Positions 34,395 through 43,387 of a DNA stretch of 64,000 bases are shown one piece after another. The DNA is taken from assembly GCA_020442065.1 (NCBI GenBank), contig JAGRKZ010000023.1, positions 29,306 through 93,305 on the forward strand, read 5' to 3'. Within the stretch, counting starts at the first letter, position 1, and every line of letters begins with the position of its first letter. The notes under the pieces are model-generated. The model worked only from the letters and a program-made list of their open reading frames with translations. It had not been told where the DNA came from and searched no databases. The translations under genes were made by a program, and so were the position numbers. The DNA comes from Bauldia sp. GTDB lineage: Bacteria > Pseudomonadota > Alphaproteobacteria > Rhizobiales > Kaistiaceae.

Positions 34395-37013
34395 CTAAGT
34401 GATCGGTGGCTTCGCCGCATTTTTCTGGCGATCACGGATCGACTGAATCCAATCCTCAAGCACCTTGACCTCGGCGGTCAGATCATCAAGCGAGACAGCT
34501 TCGGGATTCAATGCGCGTGCGGACGAATGAAGATCCTCGGAGAGCCGCGACTGCGCTGCCATCACGCACGTCACATCCTCTTCAGTGAGAATGCCCAGCT
34601 TGAACATGGAAGTCGGCTTGACCTTGTTATCAAACCGCTCAAGCACCGGACGGATGTAGTCAGAGATGGCCTGCTCCCACGCATCGCGCAACTGACCTAT
34701 TGTCCCCTTGCAGAAGGTCGTCCTTTGAGTGTCGGTGAAAGTGTCGAAGCTTGGCTTGGCCGACTTGAGTGATGATCGAAGAGAGTTGCACATCTCAAGG
34801 CCCGACTTGGCCTTATCCGGCAGCTCGTTCTCGATGTAACCGGGCTTGTCCTGTTTTCGCCTGACATTGCGAAAGGCGATAGGTCGATTTGCTTTTTCTG
34901 CCTCGCGGCGAAGCTCGTACAGGAACACAAGATCGTGCGTAAAAACGACAACCTGGCGATGTTCCGCCTCCTCTACCAGCCGAGCGGCAACTGCATTCCT
35001 GTGGATGTGGTCAAGAGACGACATGGGGTCATCGAAAACGATGCCGGAATAGCGTTGCGCCGTGACCAGTTCAGCAAGAAACGCAGCGAGTGCGACGCAG
35101 CGATGCTCGCCCTCGCTAAATATCTCACCAACCTTTGCCTCCGGTCGTTCCACCAAAGCCACTCGAAAATACGACACCGCCTGCCGGTCTTTCTCTTTTC
35201 GTAGTTCGACCGGCATTCGAGAGAGTTTCAGCTTTTCTATTTCCCGCGCGAACCGGCCTCGCAGCGCATCCGTCACCATTCGGTCCGAGAGTTCTTTGTT
35301 CTTGTCGGTAATGGGTTTCTTGGCCGTCGCCTTGAGTGCCGTGTTGATCGCCTCAATCTCCTTGAGGCGGGCGATTTGCGCTTTGATATCCGCGAGCAGT
35401 GGCGCAAGCGCGGCGCGTTCCTTGAGTTCGAGGTACTCGGATTTCAGCGCCTTGTACTCGTCGCTTTGGGTATCAGCGGAAAGCTGTGCCGCCCGCGTCG
35501 TCAGATCGGCGGCGAGGGTCGCGAGCGATTGTAGCGGATCAGCGCCTAGTGGCTTGGGTTCTCCGTAACCACGGATCATCGCGCGAAGTCGCCAGAGGAC
35601 CACGACGAACGCCCGGCGCACTTGCCCGGCAAGTGATCCGTCGCCGATCTCGGTGGTGAGGAACTTGTTATGTTTGAGGACGTCGTCGAGGCGCAGCACC
35701 CGCGTATGCAATTGGGAGAGCGCCGCGTCTAGTCTTGTCCGCGCCGCCTTTTCGTCCGCCTTTGTCGAGCTTTTGACAAACGACTCGAACGTCTGCTGTC
35801 GTGCGATTGCATCCGCGCTGAGGGGCTGCTGACACAGCACGCAGAGCGTGTCTGGCTCACTCGAAGGGAATGTCTTGCTGGGGTAGGCGATGCTATCTGC
35901 GTAGGTACGCGCCGCCTCCCACAACTTTAGCCAGGTACCTTGACCCACTTCAGGCAAAGGCGATGCGCTAAACAGCCCCTGCGATGCCAGCGACGCCGCT
36001 TCGACGGCGTCGCTAAGAGTCTCTCGCAGGGAATTGATTTCCGAGAATGCCGCAGCATTCGTCGCAGCCACAAGATGCTGGAGGGTGGTGTGGGTTCGCT
36101 CGACCTCCGCCCGATGACTCTCAAGCCGGGCGACGGCGCGCTTGGGGTCTTGGGCGAAGTCTGTTTCCAATGTGGCAAGGCGCGCGGTCTCCTGCCCGGT
36201 AAGCGCGGCGAGCTTGTCGAGCTGCGGCACGTTCGATTTTGCGTTGAGACCGAAGAGATAGCTGCCAGCCGCCGTCTCCCTGCTTAGCGCCGGGTTTGCA
36301 ATTGCTAGCGGAATCTGTGCTTTGATCGTCGTAATCTTGCGCTCTAGTGCCGCCTTAACGCGGTCGGAGGCGTCGGCGAGGGCTTCTAGCACGCGCATTG
36401 GCCGGGGGATGTAGGCAACGTCATTCGTGCTCTCGACATGGATGCTGGCGCTTCGAGAGTCAAAGATGCTGACGGACGGAAGATCGCTGTGCGCATCCCC
36501 GTCTATCGTCCAGTCGAACTGGTCTGCAATAGAACCGCGCGTAAAGTTGATTTCGGCAGATTGAGGGGTATCAGTCTTGTCCTCCAGATCACGATGGATG
36601 ACAAACTTCTCGTCGCGGGACCGGCATGCGTGTTTCAAAACGCGGACGTAACCCGATTTTCCCGAGCCGTTGTCGCCGTAGATAACCGTGAGCCCCGTGG
36701 GTTCGAAGAACAGCTCCTGCTCGCTGGCAAGGGCATTGATGGCGGTAGGGTTCTTGATCGACACAAGCGAGATCGGCTCCGCCGTACCGGTCTCTGCCAC
36801 GACGTGTGTTTGCGAGATTGGCGTGTGAGCAGCAGTCGGATCGAGGCAAAGGTCGGTAAGCTCCGCGATTGCTTGTTCGTCCAGTATTTCACCCGTGACC
36901 AGACGACGAAGGGCGTCCTTCTGCCACGCCGGACGCTTCTCCGCCCAATTCACAAGGTCTGCGAGCGCGGCCTTTTCGGTCAGAGGGGCGGATTTCGTCG
37001 GTGCGGCGCTCAT
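34395..37013 (-). CDS. RloC-like AAA ATPase with zinc-hook motif
   Basis: An 872-residue ATPase of the AAA_13 (RloC/PrrC) kind. Walker A GDNGSGKS is at 113-120, the ABC-like signature SEGEHR at 633-638, Walker B IVFDDPMSSLDH at 658-669 and the switch His in FTHD near 691. Between the head parts lie coiled coils interrupted by CVLC at 391-394, the Rad50-type zinc-hook motif that marks RloC. RloC proteins are anticodon nucleases linked to type I restriction enzymes and act when phage disarms restriction. Here the gene is the last of the hsd operon (5 bases after hsdS). I could not assign the Arg-Glu-His nuclease triad in the C-terminal 180 residues, so nuclease activity is unproven. Confidence 0.78.
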   Translation of the reverse strand: MSAAPTKSAPLTEKAALADLVNWAEKRPAWQKDALRRLVTGEILDEQAIAELTDLCLDPTAAHTPISQTHVVAETGTAEPISLVSIKNPTAINALASEQELFFEPTGLTVIYGDNGSGKSGYVRVLKHACRSRDEKFVIHRDLEDKTDTPQSAEINFTRGSIADQFDWTIDGDAHSDLPSVSIFDSRSASIHVESTNDVAYIPRPMRVLEALADASDRVKAALERKITTIKAQIPLAIANPALSRETAAGSYLFGLNAKSNVPQLDKLAALTGQETARLATLETDFAQDPKRAVARLESHRAEVERTHTTLQHLVAATNAAAFSEINSLRETLSDAVEAASLASQGLFSASPLPEVGQGTWLKLWEAARTYADSIAYPSKTFPSSEPDTLCVLCQQPLSADAIARQQTFESFVKSSTKADEKAARTRLDAALSQLHTRVLRLDDVLKHNKFLTTEIGDGSLAGQVRRAFVVVLWRLRAMIRGYGEPKPLGADPLQSLATLAADLTTRAAQLSADTQSDEYKALKSEYLELKERAALAPLLADIKAQIARLKEIEAINTALKATAKKPITDKNKELSDRMVTDALRGRFAREIEKLKLSRMPVELRKEKDRQAVSYFRVALVERPEAKVGEIFSEGEHRCVALAAFLAELVTAQRYSGIVFDDPMSSLDHIHRNAVAARLVEEAEHRQVVVFTHDLVFLYELRREAEKANRPIAFRNVRRKQDKPGYIENELPDKAKSGLEMCNSLRSSLKSAKPSFDTFTDTQRTTFCKGTIGQLRDAWEQAISDYIRPVLERFDNKVKPTSMFKLGILTEEDVTCVMAAQSRLSEDLHSSARALNPEAVSLDDLTAEVKVLEDWIQSIRDRQKNAAKPPIT

Positions 37014-37018
37014 GTCGT

Positions 37019-38215
37019 CTACAATTCTCCTTTGAACGCCTTGTCGAGAATTGCCGGAAGCACCGCGTCTAGTTCGGTTTCTGTCTCGCTTTGGAGGTTT
37101 GCCAGGGCATCGAGCTTGCCTTTGATGGTCTCCAGATCGGACAACATCTCCTGCTGTTTCGACACCGTCGGCACAGGTATCTCTAACTCTCTAACATCCT
37201 TGAGATTGATCCCGACATATGAAGTGCCACGAACATTTCCGCGCATTTTTGCCTGAGAGCTTCTCGCCGAGAGAAGAAACATCGCAAAGCGAGGTAGCAC
37301 TTCGTTTGTAAGGGGGATGACCGCTATTTCCCGTGATACGTTTCCTCCTGCCATCAGTTCTGGGCACACAGCAAGCTCGCCAACGCCGCCGCGTATGCGC
37401 AAGAGAAGCTCGCGACCCTTCAAGCGAGTTCGCAAATAGCCTTTTTCAATCTCGGGATCGACAAGCTTCACTCCACTCGTGTTGACGTGAAACCATCTAA
37501 GGTCGCCCGCGCGAAGGGTTGGTATCCCGCCTTCGCACTCGGTTCCGGTCTGCACTATTCCGTATGAAATACCCCGGCTTGGATCGACAAGCGAAGAGAG
37601 CTTGCGTACGGGTGCCGACGCGCCCGCGCGAACAAGCATATTCTCACAGACGGCGGAAAAGAGGCTTGCGGACTCGGTCGTCGAGTGGGACCGCAACTGC
37701 CGCGCGCGCTCAACTTTCGCGGCGAGCGCCTCGATGTGCTCCGCGATCCGTTCTTGCTCAACGAGATCAGGAAGCGGAATGACGAGATCGAGAAAGCGTG
37801 GCGGATTGAGGGTGAGCTTAGAGAGCGCAGCGGAACCAGTAGACATCATCCGAGCTTGCTCCCAAACGTCCGGGTGTCGAAAAAACCAAGCAAGATACCG
37901 TTCAGAAACGCGCGTCCTATCCAGTTCGTATGTTGGAAACTTGTCAGAGACGAACATGCCGTCGAGTTCCTGCGGAACGATCCCAAATGTTCCCTTCCAT
38001 GCGAACAACTTGTTGTAAATGATGTCTCCTTCCTTGATGACGAAATGGCTTTTTTTTAAGATTTTCATCGCGGGTTTTAGTTCCCGGTGAAACGGTCCGG
38101 CACCATAGAGGCGCATTCCGACGAGATTCGCATCTTCATCTGCGGCGAGGAGGTATCGTCGCAAATTTGGCCGCATGATATCCTTGAATTTTACGTGAGT
38201 AACTATACTTCTCAT
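37019..38215 (-). CDS. hsdS: Type I restriction enzyme specificity subunit HsdS
   Basis: A 398-residue protein of two similar halves, each with a variable target-recognition domain and a conserved helix. Half one ends with PRFLDLVIPLPDLVEQERIAEHIEALAAKVERARQL and half two with LKDVRELEIPVPTVSKQQEMLSDLETIKGKLDAL (shown in full only as pattern: L.IP.P...EQ..I and its repeat). The two domains set the two halves of the DNA target. The ATG overlaps the hsdM stop (ATGA), so it is coupled. The target sequence cannot be read from the protein by eye. Confidence 0.9.
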   Translation of the reverse strand: MRSIVTHVKFKDIMRPNLRRYLLAADEDANLVGMRLYGAGPFHRELKPAMKILKKSHFVIKEGDIIYNKLFAWKGTFGIVPQELDGMFVSDKFPTYELDRTRVSERYLAWFFRHPDVWEQARMMSTGSAALSKLTLNPPRFLDLVIPLPDLVEQERIAEHIEALAAKVERARQLRSHSTTESASLFSAVCENMLVRAGASAPVRKLSSLVDPSRGISYGIVQTGTECEGGIPTLRAGDLRWFHVNTSGVKLVDPEIEKGYLRTRLKGRELLLRIRGGVGELAVCPELMAGGNVSREIAVIPLTNEVLPRFAMFLLSARSSQAKMRGNVRGTSYVGINLKDVRELEIPVPTVSKQQEMLSDLETIKGKLDALANLQSETETELDAVLPAILDKAFKGEL

Positions 38216-39771
38216 TGAGTTGTACCAAAGTAGTCCTTGATCTCACGCATTAACTCGACAATGCGCAGCTCCTTCTTCAATATATCGTCTACAAGTTGAT
38301 CGGGCGGTAGGTGTTCGAAATCCGCCTTGCCACGCGGGTTCTTACGATCCAAATTACATCTTGTTTCTAGAAGATCATCGACCGACACTTTCCATGCCTG
38401 GTCATTTTCTTCACGCTTGTTCCACCACGCTATACAGTCCTTGAAATCCTCAAACTGGATAGGCTGCGTCTTCGTGTAATTCTTCTTTCCTTCGGGCAAA
38501 GGCTGCTCGTAATACCAGACTTCCTTGGTTGGTCCGGAACGGTCGAAGAAGAGGATGTTGGTAGGGATAGGTGTGTAGGGAGAGAACACGCCGTTTGGTA
38601 GCCGGACGATGGTATGAAGGTTGAGTTCCTTAAGTAGCTCTTCCTTGATACGCGCGCACACGCCTTCGCCGAAAAGAGTGCCGTTCGGTACGATGACCGC
38701 CGCGCGTGCGGGACGACCGGCGGCGGTTGGCTGGCGCTTAAGCTTACGCATCACGAGCTGTAAGAATAGCAGCGCGGTTTCTGCCGTTTGTCGATCTTCG
38801 GGGAAATTGCCCTGAATTCCCTTCTCTTCCTCGCCTCCAAATGGCGGATTGGTGAGGATCACATCGACACGCTCTCTCTCACCGATTTCAGAAAGTTTGA
38901 AGCGTAGCGCGTTACCGGGGTCTATCTGCGGTGCGTCGAGTCCGTGCAGTAGAAGGTTCATCTGGCAAAGCAGATAGGGCAGCGATTTGGGCTCGCAGCC
39001 CGCGATCGTTTCATCCTGTAGGCGTTTGCGGTCAGCAACAGTCTTCACCTGTTGCTCAAGATGCTTGTACGCCTCAACTAGAAAACCGCCTGTCCCGCTA
39101 GCCGGGTCGAGGATGGTTTCGCCAAGGCGCGGATCGGCAACTTCGACCATGAACCGTACAACGGTGCGCGGTGTGTAAAATTCACCGGAGTCACCTGCCG
39201 CATCGCGCATTTCCCGGAGCATGGACTCATAGAGTGCGCCCAGGGTGTGAAGCTCCTCTGATGATGTAAAATGAATACCGCCAACCTTGTTGATGATGTC
39301 GCGCAGCAGATAGCCACTCTTCATGCGGTTATCGACGCCCTTGAACACCGTTGCAATCACGTCGCGACGGTTGTCGCCGTTAGAACTTGTGAGCGAACGC
39401 AGATAAGAAAACAGGCCAGGACCTTTCTTGCCATCGGTGCGCGTGGCTTCCTCAGCATTGATGAAGTTGAGCAATTCATCGCCCGTAATGCCCTGTGGAT
39501 CGGCGGCCCAGTCGCGCCAGCGATAAGGGGCATCGATAGTGGGCTTAAACTTTTTGCCGGACAGTGCAGCCTCTTCCTCGCGCTGTTGCTCAAGGTCGTC
39601 GAGAAATTTCAAGAACATGATCCATGTGAGAAGCGGCAGACGGTCGAGATCGCCGTTCAGCCCCTTGTCCTTGCGCATAATGTCGCGCGCGGACTTCAGA
39701 AGACTTCCGAGCATTTGAGAGGTCGTCATCGGTGCGGCGTCAGTGCCGTTCTTTCTTTTAGTTCGCGCCAT
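38212..39771 (-). CDS. hsdM: Type I DNA methyltransferase subunit HsdM
   Basis: A 519-residue N6-adenine methyltransferase. ILDPASGTGGFLVEAYKHL near residue 230 is the SAM-binding motif I, and ILTNPPFGGEEE near 310 is the catalytic NPPF motif IV. The N-terminal HsdM helical domain (LNGDLDRLPLLTWIMFLKFLDD) is intact, as is GEFYTPRTVVRFMV. With HsdS it methylates the target site; with HsdR it forms the restriction complex. The start at 39771 (MARTKRK) overlaps the end of hsdR by 14 bases; the frame is open further but upstream residues are shadow sequence within hsdR. Confidence 0.95.
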   Translation of the reverse strand: MARTKRKNGTDAAPMTTSQMLGSLLKSARDIMRKDKGLNGDLDRLPLLTWIMFLKFLDDLEQQREEEAALSGKKFKPTIDAPYRWRDWAADPQGITGDELLNFINAEEATRTDGKKGPGLFSYLRSLTSSNGDNRRDVIATVFKGVDNRMKSGYLLRDIINKVGGIHFTSSEELHTLGALYESMLREMRDAAGDSGEFYTPRTVVRFMVEVADPRLGETILDPASGTGGFLVEAYKHLEQQVKTVADRKRLQDETIAGCEPKSLPYLLCQMNLLLHGLDAPQIDPGNALRFKLSEIGERERVDVILTNPPFGGEEEKGIQGNFPEDRQTAETALLFLQLVMRKLKRQPTAAGRPARAAVIVPNGTLFGEGVCARIKEELLKELNLHTIVRLPNGVFSPYTPIPTNILFFDRSGPTKEVWYYEQPLPEGKKNYTKTQPIQFEDFKDCIAWWNKREENDQAWKVSVDDLLETRCNLDRKNPRGKADFEHLPPDQLVDDILKKELRIVELMREIKDYFGTTQ

Positions 39772-42130
39772 ACAGCAATCCTTGTAGATCATGCACGGCC
39801 TGGCGAAGCTCGTTAGGACCACCAAACAACTTGATGATTTCGGCGGGCTGACCGTGGGTTGAAATGGGCGGAACTTTCAGCACGTCCGGCAGGACAAACT
39901 GCGCATCGCCGTGTTCCGCGTACTTTTCCAGAAGCTCGTCGAGCACCCGACGAGCTTCTGGGGAAAACTTCTCGAAATAGTCTTTGCGCTCGGACTTGAG
40001 CCGCTGGGCGCGCTCGCGGCGGGTACGCAGCGGCGCATTGAACGCGAGATGGCAAAGCAGGTCGAAAGGATCAGCTTCAAACTGACCCGTCTGCTCGGCC
40101 AATGCCTCAAAGTCGATTCCGCGCTCGTTGAGGGCGGCGATGATCTCTCGGCGCTTATCGGCATCTGCCCAACGTTGGCGAAGCTCGGCAGAAGTTGGCG
40201 CGAGTGAGCGAATGCTTTCGGCGGCATAGTCGGTGTATTTAACGACTCGGAGCTGCCTCCCGTTCGGGTCCAGCTCGTTCACCAGATGGGCAACAACCTC
40301 GACCTGTCCTCCGTCGAAGTAGAACTTGCGTGGTTCGCCGGTTGGCGGTTCGATGATGCCGGGCTCGCCTTCTTCCGGCGGCTCGCTCTCGGGTCCATGG
40401 CCCTCGGGGATGGTTTCGGTTGTAGAGGTGACTTCGCCGGTTTCGGAAACTTCCTCTTCCGTGATCCGTGCTGGGTCGCCATCAAAATCCGGGTCGGCAA
40501 ACATGCGCGTCGCCGAGCCGGTGTAATCGAGAATGTTGAACCACAGCTTGCCGTAGTCATCCCGCAGCCGCGTTCCGCGACCGATGATCTGCTTGAACTC
40601 GCTCATCGAGCCCACAACGCGAGAGAGAACGACGTTCTTGCAGGTTGGCGCATCGACTCCCGTTGTGAGCAATTGCGACGATGTCAGGATAACCGGCGTC
40701 TTGGTTTCGAGGTCTTGAAATTTCGACAAGTGGCCGCGGCCGATCACGCCCTCGTCCGCGGTGACACGGGCAACGTAGTCGGGATATTGCGCAACAAGGT
40801 CCGAGTTGAGATTGACCAGGGCCGCGCGCATCTCGGACGCGTGTTCCTGATCGACACAAAAAACTATCGTCTTGGCGAAGCGGTCGGTCTTCTTGAGAAA
40901 ATCGGTCAGGTGCCGGGCAATCGCCTGTGTGCGCGCGCGCAAAGCGATGACTCGTTCAAAGTCCTTTGTTTGATATTCATCATCGGGGATCGCTCGACCA
41001 AACCGGTCCACCTCGTCCTTGCTTGGCCGCCATCCGGCGGCGTCCCACTGAGTGATGACGCGGTGAACGCGGTAGGGCGCAAGAAAGCCGTCGTCGATGC
41101 CCTGACGCAAACTGTATTCGTAAATCGGGTTGCCGAAATAGAGGTAGGTGTCGCGGTTGTCCTGGCGCAGGGGCGTCGCGGTCATGCCAAGCTGGTAAGC
41201 TGGCTTGAAGTGCTCAAGGATGACGCGCCAAGAGCTGTCGTCGCGAGCGCTCCCCCGATGACATTCATCGACGATGATCAGGTCGAAGAAGTCGGGCGGG
41301 TAGTCCCGAAAGAGACCGGCGCGCCGCTCGTCCTCGGCAAGCGCCTGATATATCGCGAAATACATCTCGCGGCTTTTTATGATCTCGCCGGATTCGATCT
41401 TGTAGCGGGCATCCCCGAATGGCGTGAACGTCTTGTCCTTCGGATCGTCAATGAGGATGTTGCGGTCCGCCAGGAACAAAATGCGCGGCTTGCGGTGCTC
41501 ACCGGTCTTGTTCCAGCGGGTTGACCAGAGCTTCCAGCAAATCTGGAATGCCACGATAGTTTTGCCCGTTCCCGTCGCCATCGTGAGAAGCAGGCGCTTC
41601 TTTCCGTCAAGAATGGATTCGACCGTCCGGCTGATGGCGATTTGCTGATAATATCGCGGCGGTTTACCGCCCACCGTGTTGTAAGGGGCGATCAGGTGTT
41701 CCGCGCGCTCGGGCGTATCGATACCGCTGCCTGCCTGGTAGCGTGCCCAGAGTTCTTCGGGTTTCGGAAATTCCGCAATGTGTTTTTCCGTACCGGCGAA
41801 GTAGTCGATCTCGATAATCTCGTTGCCATTGGTGGCGTAAGCGAATTTTAGATCAAGGATTTCTGCGTAGTTGCGGGCCTGCTGCACGGCATCCGCTGCG
41901 GATTTGTAGCTGGCCTTAGCCTCGACGACGGCAACGGGAAAATCCCGCGTGTAGCGCAGAAGATAATCGACCCGCTTGGGCGGCTTTCGGACAAAACCCT
42001 TGCCCACCGGAATGACGCGGCCATCAGTGATGGTGCGCTGTTCAGCGATAGAATGAGGTTCGCTATCCCAGCCGGACGATTGCAGCTTGGGCACGACGAG
42101 TTTTCGGCAGGTATCCGCTTCGTTCGTCAT
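39758..42130 (-). CDS. hsdR: Type I restriction enzyme helicase/nuclease subunit HsdR
   Basis: A 790-residue motor-nuclease. The PD-(D/E)xK nuclease lies at the N-terminus (RVDYLLRYTRDFPVAVVEAKA, residues 53-73, with D and ExK). Helicase motif I is MATGTGKT near residue 188, motif II DECHRGS near 288, motif III GMTATP, and motif VI is IIGRGTRLRDDYG. The C-terminal 150 residues form the HsdM-binding helical part. The length and N-terminal nuclease order match EcoEI-like/short HsdR proteins. The ATG overlaps the end of the small HTH gene by four bases, so the operon HTH-hsdR-hsdM-hsdS-rloC-like is transcribed leftward. Confidence 0.95.
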   Translation of the reverse strand: MTNEADTCRKLVVPKLQSSGWDSEPHSIAEQRTITDGRVIPVGKGFVRKPPKRVDYLLRYTRDFPVAVVEAKASYKSAADAVQQARNYAEILDLKFAYATNGNEIIEIDYFAGTEKHIAEFPKPEELWARYQAGSGIDTPERAEHLIAPYNTVGGKPPRYYQQIAISRTVESILDGKKRLLLTMATGTGKTIVAFQICWKLWSTRWNKTGEHRKPRILFLADRNILIDDPKDKTFTPFGDARYKIESGEIIKSREMYFAIYQALAEDERRAGLFRDYPPDFFDLIIVDECHRGSARDDSSWRVILEHFKPAYQLGMTATPLRQDNRDTYLYFGNPIYEYSLRQGIDDGFLAPYRVHRVITQWDAAGWRPSKDEVDRFGRAIPDDEYQTKDFERVIALRARTQAIARHLTDFLKKTDRFAKTIVFCVDQEHASEMRAALVNLNSDLVAQYPDYVARVTADEGVIGRGHLSKFQDLETKTPVILTSSQLLTTGVDAPTCKNVVLSRVVGSMSEFKQIIGRGTRLRDDYGKLWFNILDYTGSATRMFADPDFDGDPARITEEEVSETGEVTSTTETIPEGHGPESEPPEEGEPGIIEPPTGEPRKFYFDGGQVEVVAHLVNELDPNGRQLRVVKYTDYAAESIRSLAPTSAELRQRWADADKRREIIAALNERGIDFEALAEQTGQFEADPFDLLCHLAFNAPLRTRRERAQRLKSERKDYFEKFSPEARRVLDELLEKYAEHGDAQFVLPDVLKVPPISTHGQPAEIIKLFGGPNELRQAVHDLQGLLYGAN

Positions 42131-42324
42131 GCTCCCCTGCTACCTCCTTTCTGTTCCTCAACCTTACGCTTTATCCAGCTGTCAATCTCCCGTCGCTCGA
42201 AGCGCCACGACCCTCCGACCTTGAAGCCTGGAATCTTGCCCGCCGAGACCAGCTTATATGCCGTTTTCTCATTGATCTTGAGAAAACTGGCCACCTCCCG
42301 GATGGTCAAAATTTCGTCGCCCAT
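42127..42324 (-). CDS. Excisionase/MerR-type helix-turn-helix protein, first gene of the restriction operon
   Basis: A 65-residue winged-helix protein of the HTH_17 (excisionase) family: LTIREVASFLKINEKTAYKLVSAGKIPGFKVGGSWRF is the classical pattern, here given in pieces as TIREVASFLKI, KTAYKLVSAGKIPG and GGSWRFERREIDSWI. The start at 42324 is the ATG before GDEIL; an upstream start at 42342 is possible. Its stop overlaps hsdR. It may regulate the restriction operon from the region upstream, or assist excision of the element. Confidence 0.85.
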   Translation of the reverse strand: MGDEILTIREVASFLKINEKTAYKLVSAGKIPGFKVGGSWRFERREIDSWIKRKVEEQKGGSRGA

Positions 42325-42477
42325 TGTGCGGCCCGGAATCATACCAGAGTTGAAGTATAGAGAAATTTCGAGAAAACCGGAGAAAAAAGTACCAACTCAG
42401 CAGAAAGGCTTGAGCCGTGGAATTCCGGGTTTCCGCAGGGTTTGGAGGCTCATTGGTCGATTGGATGGGTCCAGGGC

Positions 42478-42876
42478 AAGGGTAGCGCGAAAGCTCCCTT
42501 CCTGGTCTCCATGAAATGGTTATGGGGGTATCGGTGGGAGCAGGAACGCTCCCGTGATCGGGGTTCAATCGAGCGGTCGATTGTGCCTGGTTCGGTGCAG
42601 GTGGAGAGGTATATCTCCAAGTCCTGCGAGTGGGTTCGGGGCGGCGCGATAGCCCCCTGATCGATGGGTGCAGGGAGAGCGAAATCTCCCGCGAGTGGTC
42701 AATCGGCGATACGATTGAATGGCGCATGAAGGCTCGATGCCTGCTCATGCGCCACGGCGAGAGGGATGCAACGGGAGAGCGCAGCGTCTCCCTTGCCAAG
42801 ATTGCGGGTACTACCCCGCACATCTTGCAATCCGCACTATCGAGACCCTGGAGCCAATCCCGACCGTCCGGTTCGG
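42478..42876 (+). ncRNA. Candidate structured RNA: array of twelve hairpins
   Basis: No convincing gene occupies these 400 bases, but hairpins follow one another almost without gaps: 42478-42500 (8 bp, loop GCGAAA), 42536-42553 (GGGAGC/GCTCCC), 42566-42583 (CAATCGA/TCGATTG, loop GCGG), 42586-42601, 42602-42619 (TGGAGA/TCTCCA), 42638-42656 (GGGGC/GCCCC), 42673-42690 (GGGAGA/TCTCCC, loop GCGAAA), 42699-42718 (TCAATCG/CGATTGA, loop GCGATA), 42720-42754 (10-bp outer plus 4-bp inner stem), 42769-42795 (CAA plus GGGAGA stem), 42797-42827 (CAAGAT plus TGCGGG, 12 bp) and 42860-42876. The stems recur in two sequence types, and several loops begin GCG. GCG..A loops read on the plus strand suggest rightward transcription toward the GcrA-like gene and the terminator at 43388. 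Strand and function are inference. Confidence 0.5.
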
Positions 42877-42985
42877 AGGTTCACAATGCGTCACTGAAAC
42901 CAGTCCACTCCAGAAGTGAATGGAGAAGTTTCCAAACGATACTAATTTCGGAGTTCACTGCATCCGGGAACAGAAATGAGACGCC

Positions 42986-43165
42986 ATGTCGAACAGCCAC
43001 CTGTGGACACCGCAGCGAGACCGGACATTATTGCTGCTTTGCAGACTCGGTTTTCGCCCGGGCCAGATTGCAATGATGCTCGGCGGGATTTCCCGAAATG
43101 CCGTAATCGGACGGCGGCTACGTCTAGCATCAAATCCACCCGTTTTCGGCTATGTCCGATGGTAA
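42986..43165 (+). CDS. GcrA-like mini protein (59 residues)
   Basis: A very short gene reading LWTPQRDRTLLLLCRLGF, then RPGQIAMMLGGISRNAVIGRRLRL. This matches the N-terminal DNA-binding domain of GcrA, the alphaproteobacterial cell-cycle regulator that acts at GANTC-methylated promoters: W-T-x-x-R at the start, G-x-S/R-x-x-Q-I-A, and LGG-x-x-RNAVIG. Normal GcrA proteins are about 170 residues; the linker and sigma-70-binding C-terminus are absent. The stop overlaps the next start (ATGGTAA). It may compete with or copy host GcrA action at element promoters (inference). No strong ribosome site is visible. Confidence 0.65.
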   Translation: MSNSHLWTPQRDRTLLLLCRLGFRPGQIAMMLGGISRNAVIGRRLRLASNPPVFGYVRW

Positions 43166-43365
43166 GGCGACCGATTGAATATCCAGCCGGATACAAGACC
43201 GTTCTGGCCTTGATGCGGGAAAGCCACCGCGATGTCTCACGAACATCGACCGAGGCGAAGCTGCGATCGATTGCTCGTACTGTTGGCGTCGAGTACGTGC
43301 CTTTGACTCCGGATGCCGAGAGAACGCTCAAGGTCGAAATTCTGCGGCGACTTTTTCTGAGGTGA
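43159..43365 (+). CDS. Small protein overlapping the GcrA-like gene, unknown function
   Basis: A 68-residue frame that starts within the last codons of the GcrA-like gene and reads IEYPAGYKTVLALMRE, then TEAKLRSIARTVGVEYVPLTPDAERTLKVEIL. It looks protein-like and is followed 22 bases later by a perfect terminator hairpin, so it is probably real and translated by coupling. No domain is recognised. It might also be the separated second half of a longer GcrA-like protein, but the frame differs by two bases from the first part. Confidence 0.5.
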   Translation: MVRRPIEYPAGYKTVLALMRESHRDVSRTSTEAKLRSIARTVGVEYVPLTPDAERTLKVEILRRLFLR

Positions 43366-43387
43366 CCAGCTCCACAATTTGAATGGC

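Noticed and set aside
42478..42876. Reading the hairpin array as a CRISPR array
   Set aside because: Repeats are short palindromes of differing sequence with irregular spacing, no constant 25-37-base repeat and no cas genes nearby.
42478..43165. Retron or group II intron
   Set aside because: No reverse transcriptase gene or domain is present in the element; the hairpins do not show the intron domain V/VI pattern.
42976..43365. A single 129-residue gene starting at 42976
   Set aside because: Its first 60 residues are not protein-like, while the overlapping frame encodes a recognisable GcrA domain; only the part from 43159 looks real.
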